A stretch of DNA of 33,556 nucleotides from Hydnum rufescens UP504 (Eukaryota > Basidiomycota > Agaricomycetes > Cantharellales > Hydnaceae). The stretch's first letter is position 1, and each line of letters begins with the position of its first letter. Location: positions 1 to 33,556 of the forward strand of contig MU129303.1 of the NCBI GenBank assembly GCA_014904985.1. The letters run 5' to 3'. The notes under the pieces are model-generated. The model was not told where the DNA came from. It ran no database searches and saw only the letters and a program-made list of their open reading frames with translations. The position numbers and the translations under genes were made by a program. Below, one piece after another: positions 19,206 through 28,992 of the stretch.

Positions 19206-19255
19206 CTGGACCTCTTAGGTCCCTTCCTGCGTAGTGAAAGCCAACCTAAGAGGTC

Positions 19256-19780
19256 AAAACTTGTTTCCCTGGGCTGCCATGCACTGAAGTCACTCTTTAG
19301 TTTCATCGGCTTGACCCACATGTATCCCATAAAATCATCAATGAGGGTTGCGAAGTAGCTATTTCTGCCAAGAGATTGGACCTCAAATGGACCACAGATA
19401 TCAGAGTGGACATGCTCAAGACGTGTGGTGGCATGAATGTGTCTGAGTTGAAATGGAGTACTGGCCATCTTTCCCCAAATGCAAGCATCGCAAAACATGT
19501 CATTGGTTGTTGTATCAACAAGATCATCTACACCAGCCAGGGCTCCCTGGTGAAGGGCATGCCTCAGGGAGTCCAAATTCACGTGGCCTAGGCGTTTGTG
19601 AATGAGATCAAGCGATAAGGACATATTGGAGCGAGCAAGACTTGCCATGGGACGAGGTTGGAGATGCAGATCAAAGAGATTTCCACCCCCAGTGGATTCG
19701 GCAATGACTTTCCCTCTGGCTGATTTTACCAAGCATTGCCACTGGTGAAGTGAACGGAGAATTGATGATGGTTCAGGATT
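19256..19780 (-). pseudogene. pol (INT): copia integrase, N-terminal half
   Basis: The pre-integrase H-H-C-C zinc region is visible (LIHKRLGHVNLDSL, then MFCDACIWGK), followed by the first catalytic Asp in EHVHSDICGPFEVQ (about 19380-19415) and YFATLIDDFMGYMWV. The frame runs uninterrupted to the inserted element at 19255 and is continued by 16935-17325 on the other side. Confidence 0.9.
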
Positions 19781-20149
19781 TTGACCAAAAGCAGCAAATT
19801 TCCAAGGTTGGGGACATAGAGGGCTGAGCTGAGGTGGACAACCCTTTTTTCTCCTCCAACAATGACTTTGAGATCGATAGTGCCATGGCCATGGGCTTGG
19901 ATCAACGATTTGTCCGCAAGGTGAATGTCTCTTGGTGTTGGGAATGGAGTGTAGGTCATGAATTCGGATAGCTGACAGGACATGTGATCGGTGCACCCAG
20001 AGTCAATAACCCATACATCCTTGCATGATGAATGGTCAACCAAGAGGGCCGCTGTGGGCAGGGTTGATTGTGTGTTGACGAAGAAGACAGCTGGGGGTTT
20101 GGGGTCAGGGCTTGCCAAAGTGACTTGGTTTGTTTCAGTGGGCTTGGTT
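19781..20149 (-). pseudogene. pol (PR): copia aspartic protease
   Basis: VWVIDSGCTDHMSCQLSEFM carries the D-S-G catalytic core with the CTDHM extension typical of copia proteases (about 19975-20015). IHLADKSLIQAHGHGTIDL and the ALYVPNLGNLLL motif follow. The segment is in one frame, offset from the integrase segment, so an indel lies between them near 19725-19780. Confidence 0.88.
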
Positions 20150-20956
20150 GTGGTCGAGGTCTTCTTCAGACACTTGGCTTTCACATGGCCTGTCTCCCAC
20201 ACTTGTAACAAGGGGCTGTCTTCAGCCACTGGGCATAATTTGCCTTTTCTTCGGCTGTCTGCGGGTGATTGTTGCAACGCCCAGCTTGCATGGCCCTCCT
20301 ACAGCCTTATTGAGGTCCCTGGCATCAATCAGGCACCTTTCCTCATCAAGTAGGTCAGCTTTGACTGCTGCCAGTGAGAGAAGGCCTCCACCAGCTCATG
20401 AAAGGATGGTCGTGACAATGACTCGAAAGGGGCTGGGCAACCCATGCAGAACAGTGAGCGCAAGCAAGTGATCTGGGATTACAGGGCATCCATGGGGTCC
20501 TGTGGCGAGGTAGTCTGCAGTGCCAGTTTTGATTGTGGCAAGGTACTCGGATATGGATGTGTAGTCGGCAAGGGTTGTGTGAAAAATCTTCTTTAGAAGG
20601 GTTGACTGCATGGATGCACCCTTGGGCTCATACAGGTCACACAGGGTGTTCCAGACAGCGGCAGGGACTTCGAGGTGGCAAATGTGGCATTTCACTGGCT
20701 CTTCACAGGTCAGTTGGATCTTGTATAGCACATCGATGCTGTGGTCAATCCATTTTTCATGATCTGGGTTTGGAATGGTTGGTGGCTGGGAAGTTGTGAA
20801 GGATGGGTCTGAGATGTGAGTGGGTGGTGGTGTTACATCAGCTCCATCAATGAGTGACCAATTTTTGTCATGGTGAAGGATGAGGCGAAGGTCAGAAGAC
20901 CAGGTGGCATAGTTTTCTGCTCCTCGGAGCTTGGCAATAGAAAGCTTTTCTGTCAT
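20150..20956 (-). pseudogene. gag: copia Gag
   Basis: ATG at 20956-20954 starts MTEKLSIAKLRGAENYATWS, the usual copia Gag opening. The helical UBN2-like region follows (for example VWNTLCDLYEPKGASMQSTL and DHLLALTVLHGLPSPF). The first frame stops at TGA 20398-20396. The same frame can be followed beyond it for about 50 codons, which fits a CGA to TGA change. A zinc-knuckle remnant is split between frames near 20160-20210: CYKCG is in one frame and ETGHVKAKCLKK in another. Confidence 0.88.
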
Positions 20957-20995
20957 ATCTGGCAAGATATATTGGTGGCAATAAGGTTAAGCTGA

Positions 20996-21008
20996 TGGGC
21001 CCATAACC
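20996..21008 (-). other. primer binding site, copia element, half-tRNA type
   Basis: On the minus strand GGTTATGGGCCCA lies directly after the 5' LTR. It is complementary to the anticodon region of initiator tRNA-Met (TGGGCCCATAACC), the half-tRNA primer known for Drosophila copia and relatives. Confidence 0.75.
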
Positions 21009-21167
21009 TGTAGCACGATCACCGGTGTGGAAACAGTTATTGTGCTGCAGGAAAACATTGGGTATATATAGGAGATCGGGCTACAGGCCGCTATTGGCAA
21101 GCAGAGTTACTTGCCTGTAGTGGCAAGCGGACTTTGGATCGGTGCTTGGAGTGTCCGATGCTCAACA
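21009..21167 (-). repeat. 5' LTR of copia element (159 bp)
   Basis: On the minus strand it starts TGTTGAGCATCGG and ends GTGCTACA. The target duplication TCAGG follows at 21168-21172. It lacks the 80-bp extension of the other LTR. Confidence 0.93.
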
Positions 21168-22549
21168 TCAGGATGTCATACCTGCCTTGATTTGTCCATA
21201 CATGGAATACATGCACAAATCACAGCAAGGGCAGGCACCTTTGGACTCTCCATCAATCCATTGCTCTTGTACTGGTCATACAGTGTTGAAACAGGTGATT
21301 GCCATATATATGGATCATGAGTACATGGTTTATACTTGCTTGGACCAGAAACTGACCACCTTTGACTTAGGCCTAGACTACATTGAACTCCTCATTTGCC
21401 CCTGCACACCTGCCCCTGTGCAGCTGGTGAAACAGGGTCTGTTTCCCTGCTCACCAGTCCATCCAGCCCTTGCTGTAAGCCTTGAAATGCTGGAGTTCAT
21501 GTCCAAATTGTTCATGCATTTGGCTCCAAATGAGGCAGCATGGGCAGATACACTAGTGAAGTTCTTATCCAGGTGGGGCCATGTATTCAAAGCCCAGGAT
21601 TCGCTCCATCAACAATTTGGTTCTGCTCTAGCCCAATACCAGGTCTTAGTGCACATTGTTGATGCTGAAATCAACAAGCAGATCAGTGTTTCTCACCATG
21701 AAGTCCTATCTCATGATCCTGCTGACTGGGACAACATTGCTCTGGAGATGATAGTGCTGCCCAAGCTTGATGAATCCACACCTATAACAGCTCAATTGTA
21801 TGTCAGTGCACATACTGATGGCCATTCCATTTGGGAGCCCACCACTTCTACAATGAATGATCTCATTGAAGGAAGTGCAAATGAACCCACCATGTCATCA
21901 CTACCCTTAGGCTCATGTAGTGGTCCCGACCCTTGTGTTACTCCATCTGACTATCCTTGCTCATGTTGCCTGCTATGCTTTGGAGCATGTAACAAAGCTG
22001 GGGACAGCAAACTGTGAGTAATGCATAATATATTCTTATGCTTGTCTTACTGATATACTAGTTATCTCTTTTAGTGCAGATATGTGGACACCCAGTGAGC
22101 AGTTCTATGCACTGGCCATAATTGACTTTGTTATGGCCCAGCTGCCTGTAGACTGGTGAGTTGGCATTCTCTATGATGTTGGCTGTCAAATTCACTGAAG
22201 TGCTCTCAAGTGGAACCTGGTACCATGCTGGATACCCCAAATCATATTTGGGATTAGTGTATTCCATGCATATGGCCATCAGTGGGTATGCCAACTGTGG
22301 TATCATCCTCAGAAAAGTGATAGCTGGGGTCTCACTGATGGAGAGGGTTGTGAGTGTCTTTGGAGTGATCTCCAGCACCTCATTCCAAACCTCCATGTTG
22401 CTGGTTTTCATTGCCAATTGTTCCTCTTGGACATCCATATTGAACACCTGGACTGTTCAAAGATGTGTGAAGCTGGTGTCTGGTTGGAGAAACAAGTTAA
22501 AGCAATGAAGGCATGGCTTGCTCTTGCTGAGGAGAAAAGAGCTCTCTAG
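21168..22549 (+). pseudogene. KDZ transposase, 3' part
   Basis: After DVIPALICPYMEYM the CxC1-like cluster reads ICPCTPAPVQLVKQGLFPCS and VSLEMLEFMSKLFMH, followed by a cysteine-rich CSCCLLCFGAC. A good intron, GTGAGT...TTTTAG (22014-22074, 61 bp), rejoins the frame to ADMWTPSEQFYALAIIDF. The catalytic-domain blocks GILYDVGCQIH, FGISVFHAYGHQWVCQLWYH and LTDGEGCECLWSDLQ follow, to TAG 22547. TGAs at 22157 and 22196 interrupt it; Arg would suit both. The stretch that normally holds the first catalytic Asp, between the cysteine cluster and ALAII, is missing, so an internal deletion is likely. KDZ elements are widespread in mushroom genomes. Confidence 0.85.
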
Positions 22550-22926
22550 CACCTTCAGGAATGATTTTGGTAACTTTGTGGCAATTACCCCATAAATGAT
22601 AGTACTTAATTGCACTGGCAAGGTGAATTTACAAGGCTTGATACCAGGGAACAGTCAATCACTATGATTCAGAGGAAGCTATCTATGAGACAAACTTCTA
22701 CTAGCTAGTCCTAGTGTTGGATTTATTGTTCTGCCATGCCAGATTGCTGGGATATTTATACCTTTAAGGACCCATTCTAGAACATTCTATCATCCCCCAT
22801 CTAACTTCCTTACTATTCTAGAGGTTTCTATTGAGATCTATCATTCCATCCCTTGTTCTTTCCAAGACCTTCTCCACTTTTCTGATCATGTGATTCTTTT
22901 CACAGCCATGTTTCCTAGACCCCTAA
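22550..22926. other. no gene seen
   Basis: AT-richer, CpG-poor sequence downstream of the KDZ remnant. No repeat, terminal inverted repeat or coding signal is visible. Confidence 0.5.
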
Positions 22927-23346
22927 ATGCATAAATCAGATCCTCTCTTTTACTTTATCCTTCTACAGGCACCTACTTCTTCAAATGCTCTTGTCTCCTC
23001 TCTCCCTGCATTCAGTAAGGGGGTTATTGTCATCCTTGCCATTATTGGCATTTCTCTTATTATTATTGCCCTCATACTATTGGGCCTCAACCAGCAGGCT
23101 ATGGGCTGGGTAGTCAACCAGTGGCAGCATCAGCACCCTTGTCAGCACCTGTCATTCCCTTGCTCCCCACATGAGTCCATGCAGTTGCCAATCCAGATGA
23201 CTCCTCCTCCTCCTACTCTGCCCCAGGTCCCTGAATACACACCACCTGTCCCAATCCCTACTCCCTCAGCATCACTATGGTCCTTTGACACCTTGGACAC
23301 CTTTGGAGTACCAAGGTGTACACTGCCTTGGAAGTATATATGCTAA
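22927..23346 (+). CDS. possible fragment of a single-pass membrane protein, unrecognised
   Basis: A 139-codon frame. A pyrimidine-rich stretch ending CTACAG at about 22970 looks like a splice acceptor, so the real coding part may begin there, as APTSSNALVSSLPAF. One strongly hydrophobic segment (GVIVILAIIGISLIIIALIL, about 23020-23085) would span a membrane, followed by a Gln/Pro-rich tail ending in KYIC. The Ser-rich lead plus one helix resembles the anchor region of fungal surface proteins. There is no upstream exon, the sequence is CpG-poor, and a chance frame in decayed DNA is possible. Confidence 0.25.
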   Translation: MHKSDPLFYFILLQAPTSSNALVSSLPAFSKGVIVILAIIGISLIIIALILLGLNQQAMGWVVNQWQHQHPCQHLSFPCSPHESMQLPIQMTPPPPTLPQVPEYTPPVPIPTPSASLWSFDTLDTFGVPRCTLPWKYIC

Positions 23347-23605
23347 GGGGGATGCATATGGAAGTTAGGGCATAGCCATGTGGAGGTGCACACAGGATTC
23401 ATAACATGGCTGCATCAGCTTAGTGAGGCTTAGTGATGGTGGCTGTGGAGGCTGACTGATGGGCTGTGTCCATGATGGAGATGTGTCATCTTGATGGGCT
23501 GTGGTGGCTGTGTGCAGGAAGTAGTACTTATAGCCCTTTGCAGTTGGGGGATCACCAGTTTTGATCTCTCAGGATTCCCACTGTGATAGGTGTGAGACTT
23601 GTATG
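23347..23605. other. no gene seen; left arm of a distant direct repeat
   Basis: G/T-rich sequence. CTCAGGATTCCCACTG at about 23569-23584 recurs at about 24311-24326, on the other side of the MITE. After it the copies read TGATAG and CAATAG, a CpG-type difference. 23598-23605 is the left MITE target duplication CTTGTATG. Confidence 0.5.
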
Positions 23606-24280
23606 TATGGATGCTGCAGTTCAGGTTTAAACCTGTGGAACCTGAGTTTAAACCTGAACCTGACCCAGGTCAGGTTCCATTGGGGTCAGGTTTCATTTCA
23701 TTTTCTTCAGGTCAGGTTCAGGTTTTGCCCTTGCCCTGAATCCAAAAACCAGTCTGAAACCAGGTTTAAACCTGAACCTGAAAGGTAGGGTGTAGGTTCC
23801 ATTCCATGTAAATTGACCACTATTCTGGCACCAAATCTGGCAATTTACACATGTGACTATAGTTCTGGAGTCAGAAGTCACATGACTTGGCCATCAAATG
23901 AGGTAATTGGTGCAGGTCACAAGTCACAAGACAGAATGTAGTGACTAAATACCATCTCCAGAAGATGTGTGAGCAGTAAATTGAAGTGAAAGGGGGCTAG
24001 GAAGGAGATGTGGATCTAAAGCAGGATGTAAAGGGAGTGGCAGAGGCAGAGACTTGAGCACAGGGTGTAGATATTCTGTAGTACCCCCTGAAAATGTTGG
24101 CTTCCCTCATACCTCAGGTTTCAGGTTTAAACCAGGTTTAAACCTGAACCTGACCTGAATGAGACCGAACCTCAGGTCAGGTTCAGGTTTTGCCCTCATG
24201 GGTGATTTTGGAACCTGGTCAGGTTTAGGTTTTGCCCAAATTGGGCAAAACCTGACCAAAACCTGACTGTGGCAACCATA
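23606..24280. mobile_element. hAT-like MITE, 675 bp, 8-bp target duplication
   Basis: The ends are imperfect inverted repeats: TATGGATGCTGCAGTTCAGG at the left, and on the other strand TATGGTTGCCACAGTCAGG at the right. CTTGTATG (8 bp) lies directly outside both ends (23598-23605 and 24281-24288). Eight-base duplications are typical of hAT transposons. The arms (23623-23790 and 24115-24270) are packed with CAGGTTTAAACCTG-type palindromes and CAGGTTCAGGTTTTGCCC. The middle, about 300 bp, is unrelated and non-coding. Too short for a transposase, it would need an autonomous hAT to move. Confidence 0.8.
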
Positions 24281-24288
24281 CTTGTATG

Positions 24289-26110
24289 TCCCATGTTGTG
24301 TTGGTGTATACTCAGGATTCCCACTGCAATAGCATGTGGTTAATTAATCTCTTTCCTCTTTCTGTTTGTGGCTTTGACAGCAGTGTTGCCCTGACACTAG
24401 CAGCCATAGCATCAGCAGGCTGATTGAACTCACCATGCATCCAGTCCCCAGTAGTTTGAAGTCCAATGCCACACCTAGTGTTAGCAACCCCTGCAGTAAT
24501 CTGAACTGCTGAATGTTCACATTCACTCCCACCCCAATGTCACTCATCACGGCCATCATCATCTTGGCAAATTGGAGATGGTGGCCAGATCACATCCACT
24601 TACTTTTCACTGTGGTAAGCTGTTGTCAAGTGCCCTAACCATGAGCTCTCCTCATGTACCAGTGAAAGCAGGTTTGCCCAGATGAAGCCCATCCTCAAAT
24701 GGCTGGTCTAGCATGTAATGTTGGAGGAATAAGTCCACTGTCGAGTCCAATCAACCCTGGCTTCAATCCAGCACATTATCAGTGCTTGCATTTTTACTCA
24801 TATTGTGTGCATCTGCCTTCACTATATTCCCTGGTGCTCTATCACCTGTTAACCCATATATTTACTGTACATACATCATATAGTTTCCCTGCTGATTTGT
24901 AACCCATCACCCACATCATTCAACATGTAACTGATTATTTAGTGTGGTTGTAGGGGTTTTCTCCTGGTGTTCAGAAGAAAACAAGAGCAAGTCAAACAAC
25001 AGAGTCTAGACTTAGTCTTAAGTAAACAACAAGGAACTGGTTCTTATTACTGAAATAGGCATAGGAATCAAGGACTGGATATAGGGGTAGAGTGTGTGGT
25101 GTGAAAAGTTTGGATAAAAGAGGTGAAAGGTTGAGAGGTTGATGAATAGAGACTAAAGCATGAAAAGGGTGTGAAGTGGATCAAGAACTTAGGTAAGACT
25201 TGTTACAGGTTACTAAGGGCCTTAAATCTTCTCCTTGTATATTGAAGATTTACCTCTTGATGAGCTGTGCTAGACTTATTTATGCTAGGCTGAAGCTACT
25301 GAGGGCTTGGTCTTCCAATATTTGTGATGTTATATTTCTCCTTTTCTACTGTAGAACTTTGTCTAGTGTCTAAGGTGATCTAAGTGGGTGAAGAATAGAG
25401 AGATTTCTAGGGAGCTGTCTCCAAATTTCTTGGGGATCTGCCTCTCAATTTTCTTCCTGGGTGAAGAATAGAGAGACTCCTGGGCGCTACCTCTGGATTT
25501 TCTTGCTTTCTATGTAAGATTCCCCCTCCTTTTATGCCTGACAGAGAGCCCCTATCATGAAGCATTTCCCTGTCTAGTTATAGAAGGATGGGAAATGAAC
25601 CTTTTGTTCTATCCTAAAAATAACCTATGACTTATCTATGACTCACCTATGACTCATATGCCCTATTGTTCTTAAATGAACCTTTTGTTCTTCCCTAAAA
25701 ATATCCTATGACTCACACATTCTAGAAGGGTGCAGCCTGTATTCTAGAAGAGTGTAGCACTGCCATGGTTCTGGAAGGGACACAGCCCATGTTCTAGAAG
25801 AGCACAGCATCTCCTGATGGTGTTACCATGGCATCTTTTATGAGGTCTAATTTTAGGGTTGCTATGGCCCTAAAGGCCTCCTTAGATATTAAATGCCATT
25901 TATGGATTGCAGGGGCTCTTAAGTCACAAGACTAGCCTTACCAGGTTACCTAGTTATATGTCTAGGCTGCCCAGATCTACTAATGTGGTTGTCCAGCAGG
26001 AGTTAGAGTTGAAATAGTCCAAATCACATTTCTTTGACCAGATCTACTTGTACTTCTACAGTGGTTGTTCCAAAAAAAAAAGGATTGTCAAAATGAAGCA
26101 CAAAGCACAG
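24289..26110. other. gene-free region with short local repeats
   Basis: I see no convincing gene. Local direct repeats include GGTGAAGAATAGAGAGA (about 25397 and 25461), GAACCTTTTGTTCT (about 25598 and 25678) and four TTCTAGAAG-type units (25730-25800). The sequence from 24970 has the A-rich look of a decayed LTR, but matching ends and a target duplication were not found. Confidence 0.4.
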
Positions 26111-26590
26111 TTAAATGTTACAATTTCCTAGAACCACCAGCAGTATCTGCTTCACCAACCACTTCTTGACATTGTGCCCACTCCTGGCACACTTAAGGTG
26201 CTGAAAATCAATTTCAGTCCTTTGGGGACCTCCTATGATATGACAATTAGGCTGCTCCAGGAATCCATGGTAGGCAGGAGGGACCCAAAGGATAAGCTCT
26301 TTACTGGGGCCCAAAATCCATCCATTCTCAAATTGAAAGGAGTGATAGGGGAGAGGGAATAGATGGACTGGATACTGGAGGTTATTATTAGGCTCCACAT
26401 TGGGCAAGTGTGAAATTTGGATAGTGTTATCCCAGGAATCAGATGTGATCTGTTTGCTGTGAGGTGGGGAGGCATAGACTGGATGGCACTGCCATTCCCC
26501 CATTTTCTGGCCTATGCTCACACCTGGCAGCCTCCTATCAGTTCCAAGTCGGTGTGTATGCCACCAGACACCAGCCATCAGGGGCATATG
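26111..26590 (-). other. NLR C-terminal segment
   Basis: A last WD40 unit (SKQITSDSWDNTIQI) is followed by FENGWILGPSKELILWVPPA (about 26265-26335) and NCHIIGGPQRTEIDFQHLK, closing at TAA 26111-26113. I recognise this GW-LGP-ELILWVPP motif as the usual end of mushroom NACHT-WD40 proteins. It shows that the gene was once full length rather than an NLR truncated after NACHT. This final stretch is open in a single frame for 158 codons. Confidence 0.78.
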
Positions 26591-26599
26591 AGCAGACGA

Positions 26600-28470
26600 G
26601 ATACCAACTGTCCACTACCATTGGTGTGCACACACACTCCATTCATCCACATATCCATTGAAGGTTGGATGTATTGTTGGCTAAACGAGCAAGTAGCGAA
26701 TCTACAGGAAAAGACTATGACAAACATTTGTGCTCTGGTTGAATGAGCGCCCATTCACACATTCTGTCCACATTTCAGTGTTAGGAATGGTAATATGTCA
26801 AACCAGCTACTGCCTGGTGAGGCTTTGCTCCTACTGTCTCTGATGGTGGCACACTCACCACTGTTGTCTTAGGTGTCTCCAATTTACCATGAGTTGAATG
26901 GTCATTGGGTCTGTAGACCAGAAGAGCGAAGGTCTGACTGTGCCATTTCGGTGATGAATGCAATGTGGGTGAGCATGCATCTATTGTGCTTCCTGCTATG
27001 GTGGGCTGGCCAAACTCACACCATTTCTCTATACATTGGTCCAGATGTGGGATGGTATGTGTCCTAGAGCAGAATCAGATTATGCTTGCCTGCGAGTGTG
27101 TATTGAAATGCTAATGAATGGTGACTATTCACTGTCTTTTGTACCTGCATTTGTGGACATGGCCAACATTCACATTCCTATGTCTCCAGACATTTTGCCA
27201 GTGTTGGATGCGATCTCACCTAGATGCCAGAAGCAATTCTGCGGGGTGCATCAGGTGGAGAAAGCATATGGCTGGTGTGACCAGGAACGTCTTGGTGCCC
27301 CTCTCGGATGGATGGCTGTGCAAGGCATTCTTTCTACACGCTCCATGTTACTACATTCCAAAGTCAGATGGTCTTGGTCATCAGAGCCAGAAGCAGTCTG
27401 CCTTGCCAAAAGCTGAGAAAGCAATGATCTGACAGGTATCTGGTGCCCCGCATTGGCTGGGGCCAACACTCACACCCATCTCCACATTCCAGGTGGATGG
27501 TCCCATTGTCCCCAAGAGCCAGAGGCAATAGGCTTGTCCAATTCAAGGTGATAAAAGCAATGGATTGTGAGCAACATCCTTGTGCCGCTGGCATTGGGGC
27601 CAACACTCACACCCAATCTCCACATTCCAGAGTTGATGGTATTAGTCCCTGAGAGCCAGGAAGCAATATGCTTGCGCATGCAGGTTGGAAAGCAATGCAT
27701 GTGACACAGGCTCTTGTGCCCCTGCATTGGCTTGCCCAACACTGCAGCACCATCTCCACTTCCAGAGTTGGATGGTCTTGTCCCTAAGAGCCAGAAGCAA
27801 TCTGGCCTTGGCCATCCCAGGTGAGAAAGCAATGCATTTTGTTGGATAACTTCTTTATTGCCTTTCTGCATGGCTTGCCAACAGGCACGACGGCGCGATT
27901 CTCTACATTCCAGAGTCGGATTGTCGTGTCCGTGCGTAGATGCCAGAGAGCTAATCTGCTTGCGCATCGAGGTAATGTAAAGCAGAGGGATGTGACAGTC
28001 CGAGCGCGCGTTGTGTCTCAATTGCTTGCATACACTTCACACCCATTGGGTTTCTATGTTCTCAGAGGTTGGATAGTAAGTGTGTTGGCCCTCATAGAGC
28101 CAGTAAGCAAATATGGTGCTTGCCGAGAGGCAGTGATAAGCGAGTGATTTTGAACTAAATTCTTTTGCTCTCGGATTTGGCTGTGCCAACTACTTCGACA
28201 CCCATGGGCTCCCACATTCCAGAGTTGTGATGGTCCTTGTCCAAGAGCCAGAACATTCTGCTGTGCCATCAGGTGAGAAAGCAGGTGCATGATATCAAGC
28301 ACCCTTGGCCCCTGCATTGGCTGGCCAACATCACACCCATACCAACATTCCAAAGTGGATGTCATTGTCCACTAGAGCCAGAAGCAATCGCTTGCCATAG
28401 GTGGGAAGCACACATTCTTATCTGGGAATCAAATGTCTCTTCTAAGATCAGCCTAATGTTTGCCAGTGCT
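26600..28470 (-). other. decayed WD40 repeat array
   Basis: Minus-strand WD40 units of about 130-160 bp are marked by the plus-strand hallmark GAGCCAGAAGCAA or variants, at about 27227, 27387, 27519, 27656, 27791, 27942, 28099, 28248 and 28377. On the coding strand these give variants of IASGS followed by an IRLWN-type strand; clear examples are DKTIQLW near 27760 and TIRLWNVEN near 27905. Frames change from unit to unit and stops are frequent. Nine units are clear, and 26600-27200 probably holds two or three more. The blade structure would act as a ligand-sensing surface in an intact NLR. Confidence 0.75.
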
Positions 28471-28992
28471 GAAGTTTCCCTGAGAAAGTTTTGCAACCCC
28501 TGGAAATTGACTCTGCCACCTCTGATATAGGAGGGATGATGCAGGGGCAAATGTCAGACCAGAGAGGTAGATGTGAGGTGCACTTGTAGCAATCATGGCT
28601 GTAAACATTGAGATGAATTGCATTGCATCATGATGCAGCTTGACAAGGTCCAGACCAATCTGGGGAATGGATGTTAATCACACAGCTTCAGCATTGGAGC
28701 CATGCTCACAGGAGAGATCCTAAGTGAGCTAACACAGTTTGAGGGGAGCTCTGTGTGAGGCTCATTACCTCAACCAATGGAGGAAATGCTTCTGAAACAA
28801 TGACTCCATGTGTTTCTGAGTAACCTCACTGGTAGGTGCTGCAGACACATGGAATCCCCAGAATCGACAAGTGTAAGACAGATGAGAGGGGATGTGTTCA
28901 TTCACAAGAACAGTAATGTTGGGGATGGCCACATTGGGGAGGAAAGATGTCGGAAGTTGACAGATATTGAATTTCAAGCTTCGCTCCATCAC
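28470..28992 (-). other. NLR post-NACHT region, frame-broken
   Basis: MERSLKFNICQLPTSFLPN and SYTCRFWGFHV match the segment that follows NACHT in basidiomycete NLRs. The frame is lost again near 28770 (a one-base deletion in KHFLHWL, after which EVMSLTQSSPQTVLAHLG reads in another frame). SAPHIYLSGLTFAP (about 28565-28605) is the last block before WD40. The stretch has only about two CpGs in 480 bp. Confidence 0.8.

Larger units (their letters stand above)
17326..19255. mobile_element. non-coding element with 47-bp terminal inverted repeats, nested in copia integrase
   Basis: The ends 17326-17372 and 19209-19255 are inverted copies of one 47-bp sequence, with about four mismatches. Each copy is itself a hairpin: GACCTCTTAGG at one edge and CCTAAGAGGTC at the other. 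Sequence on both sides is copia integrase, so this is a secondary insertion of 1.93 kb. It has no transposase or plausible coding frame. The inside is almost wholly repeats: a CAGCAGCTGCTTGTCTCC array, three TTAGGG-containing G-rich blocks, a tRNA-like segment and a 156-178-bp tandem array. No clear target duplication is visible (left flank ends CACTACTTTG, right flank starts AAAACTTG). It is probably a non-autonomous DNA transposon of unknown family. Confidence 0.75.
14620..21167 (-). mobile_element. Ty1/copia LTR retrotransposon nested in the KDZ gene
   Basis: A 6.5-kb element (about 4.6 kb without its own inner insertion) in minus orientation. Reading from the right: LTR, primer site, gag with a zinc-knuckle remnant, aspartic protease, integrase, RT, RNase H, polypurine tract, LTR. 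Integrase before RT marks Ty1/copia. LTR copies 14700-14858 and 21009-21167 are both 159 bp and differ at eight bases, all within six CpG-type dinucleotides. The coding region has stops and frame shifts, and the integrase is split by the inserted element 17326-19255, so the copy is dead. Confidence 0.95.

Noticed and set aside
22058..22447. 129-codon minus-strand ORF
   Set aside because: The plus strand carries conserved KDZ catalytic blocks over the same bases, so this is an antisense shadow.
24344..24562. Small minus-strand ORF with hydrophobic stretches
   Set aside because: It is in CpG-poor repeat-rich DNA, with no motif, no exon partners and no promoter signal.
24965..26058. Solo LTR
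   Set aside because: The sequence starts TGTTCAG-like and ends TTCTACA, but the flanks share no target duplication and no second copy is in the window.
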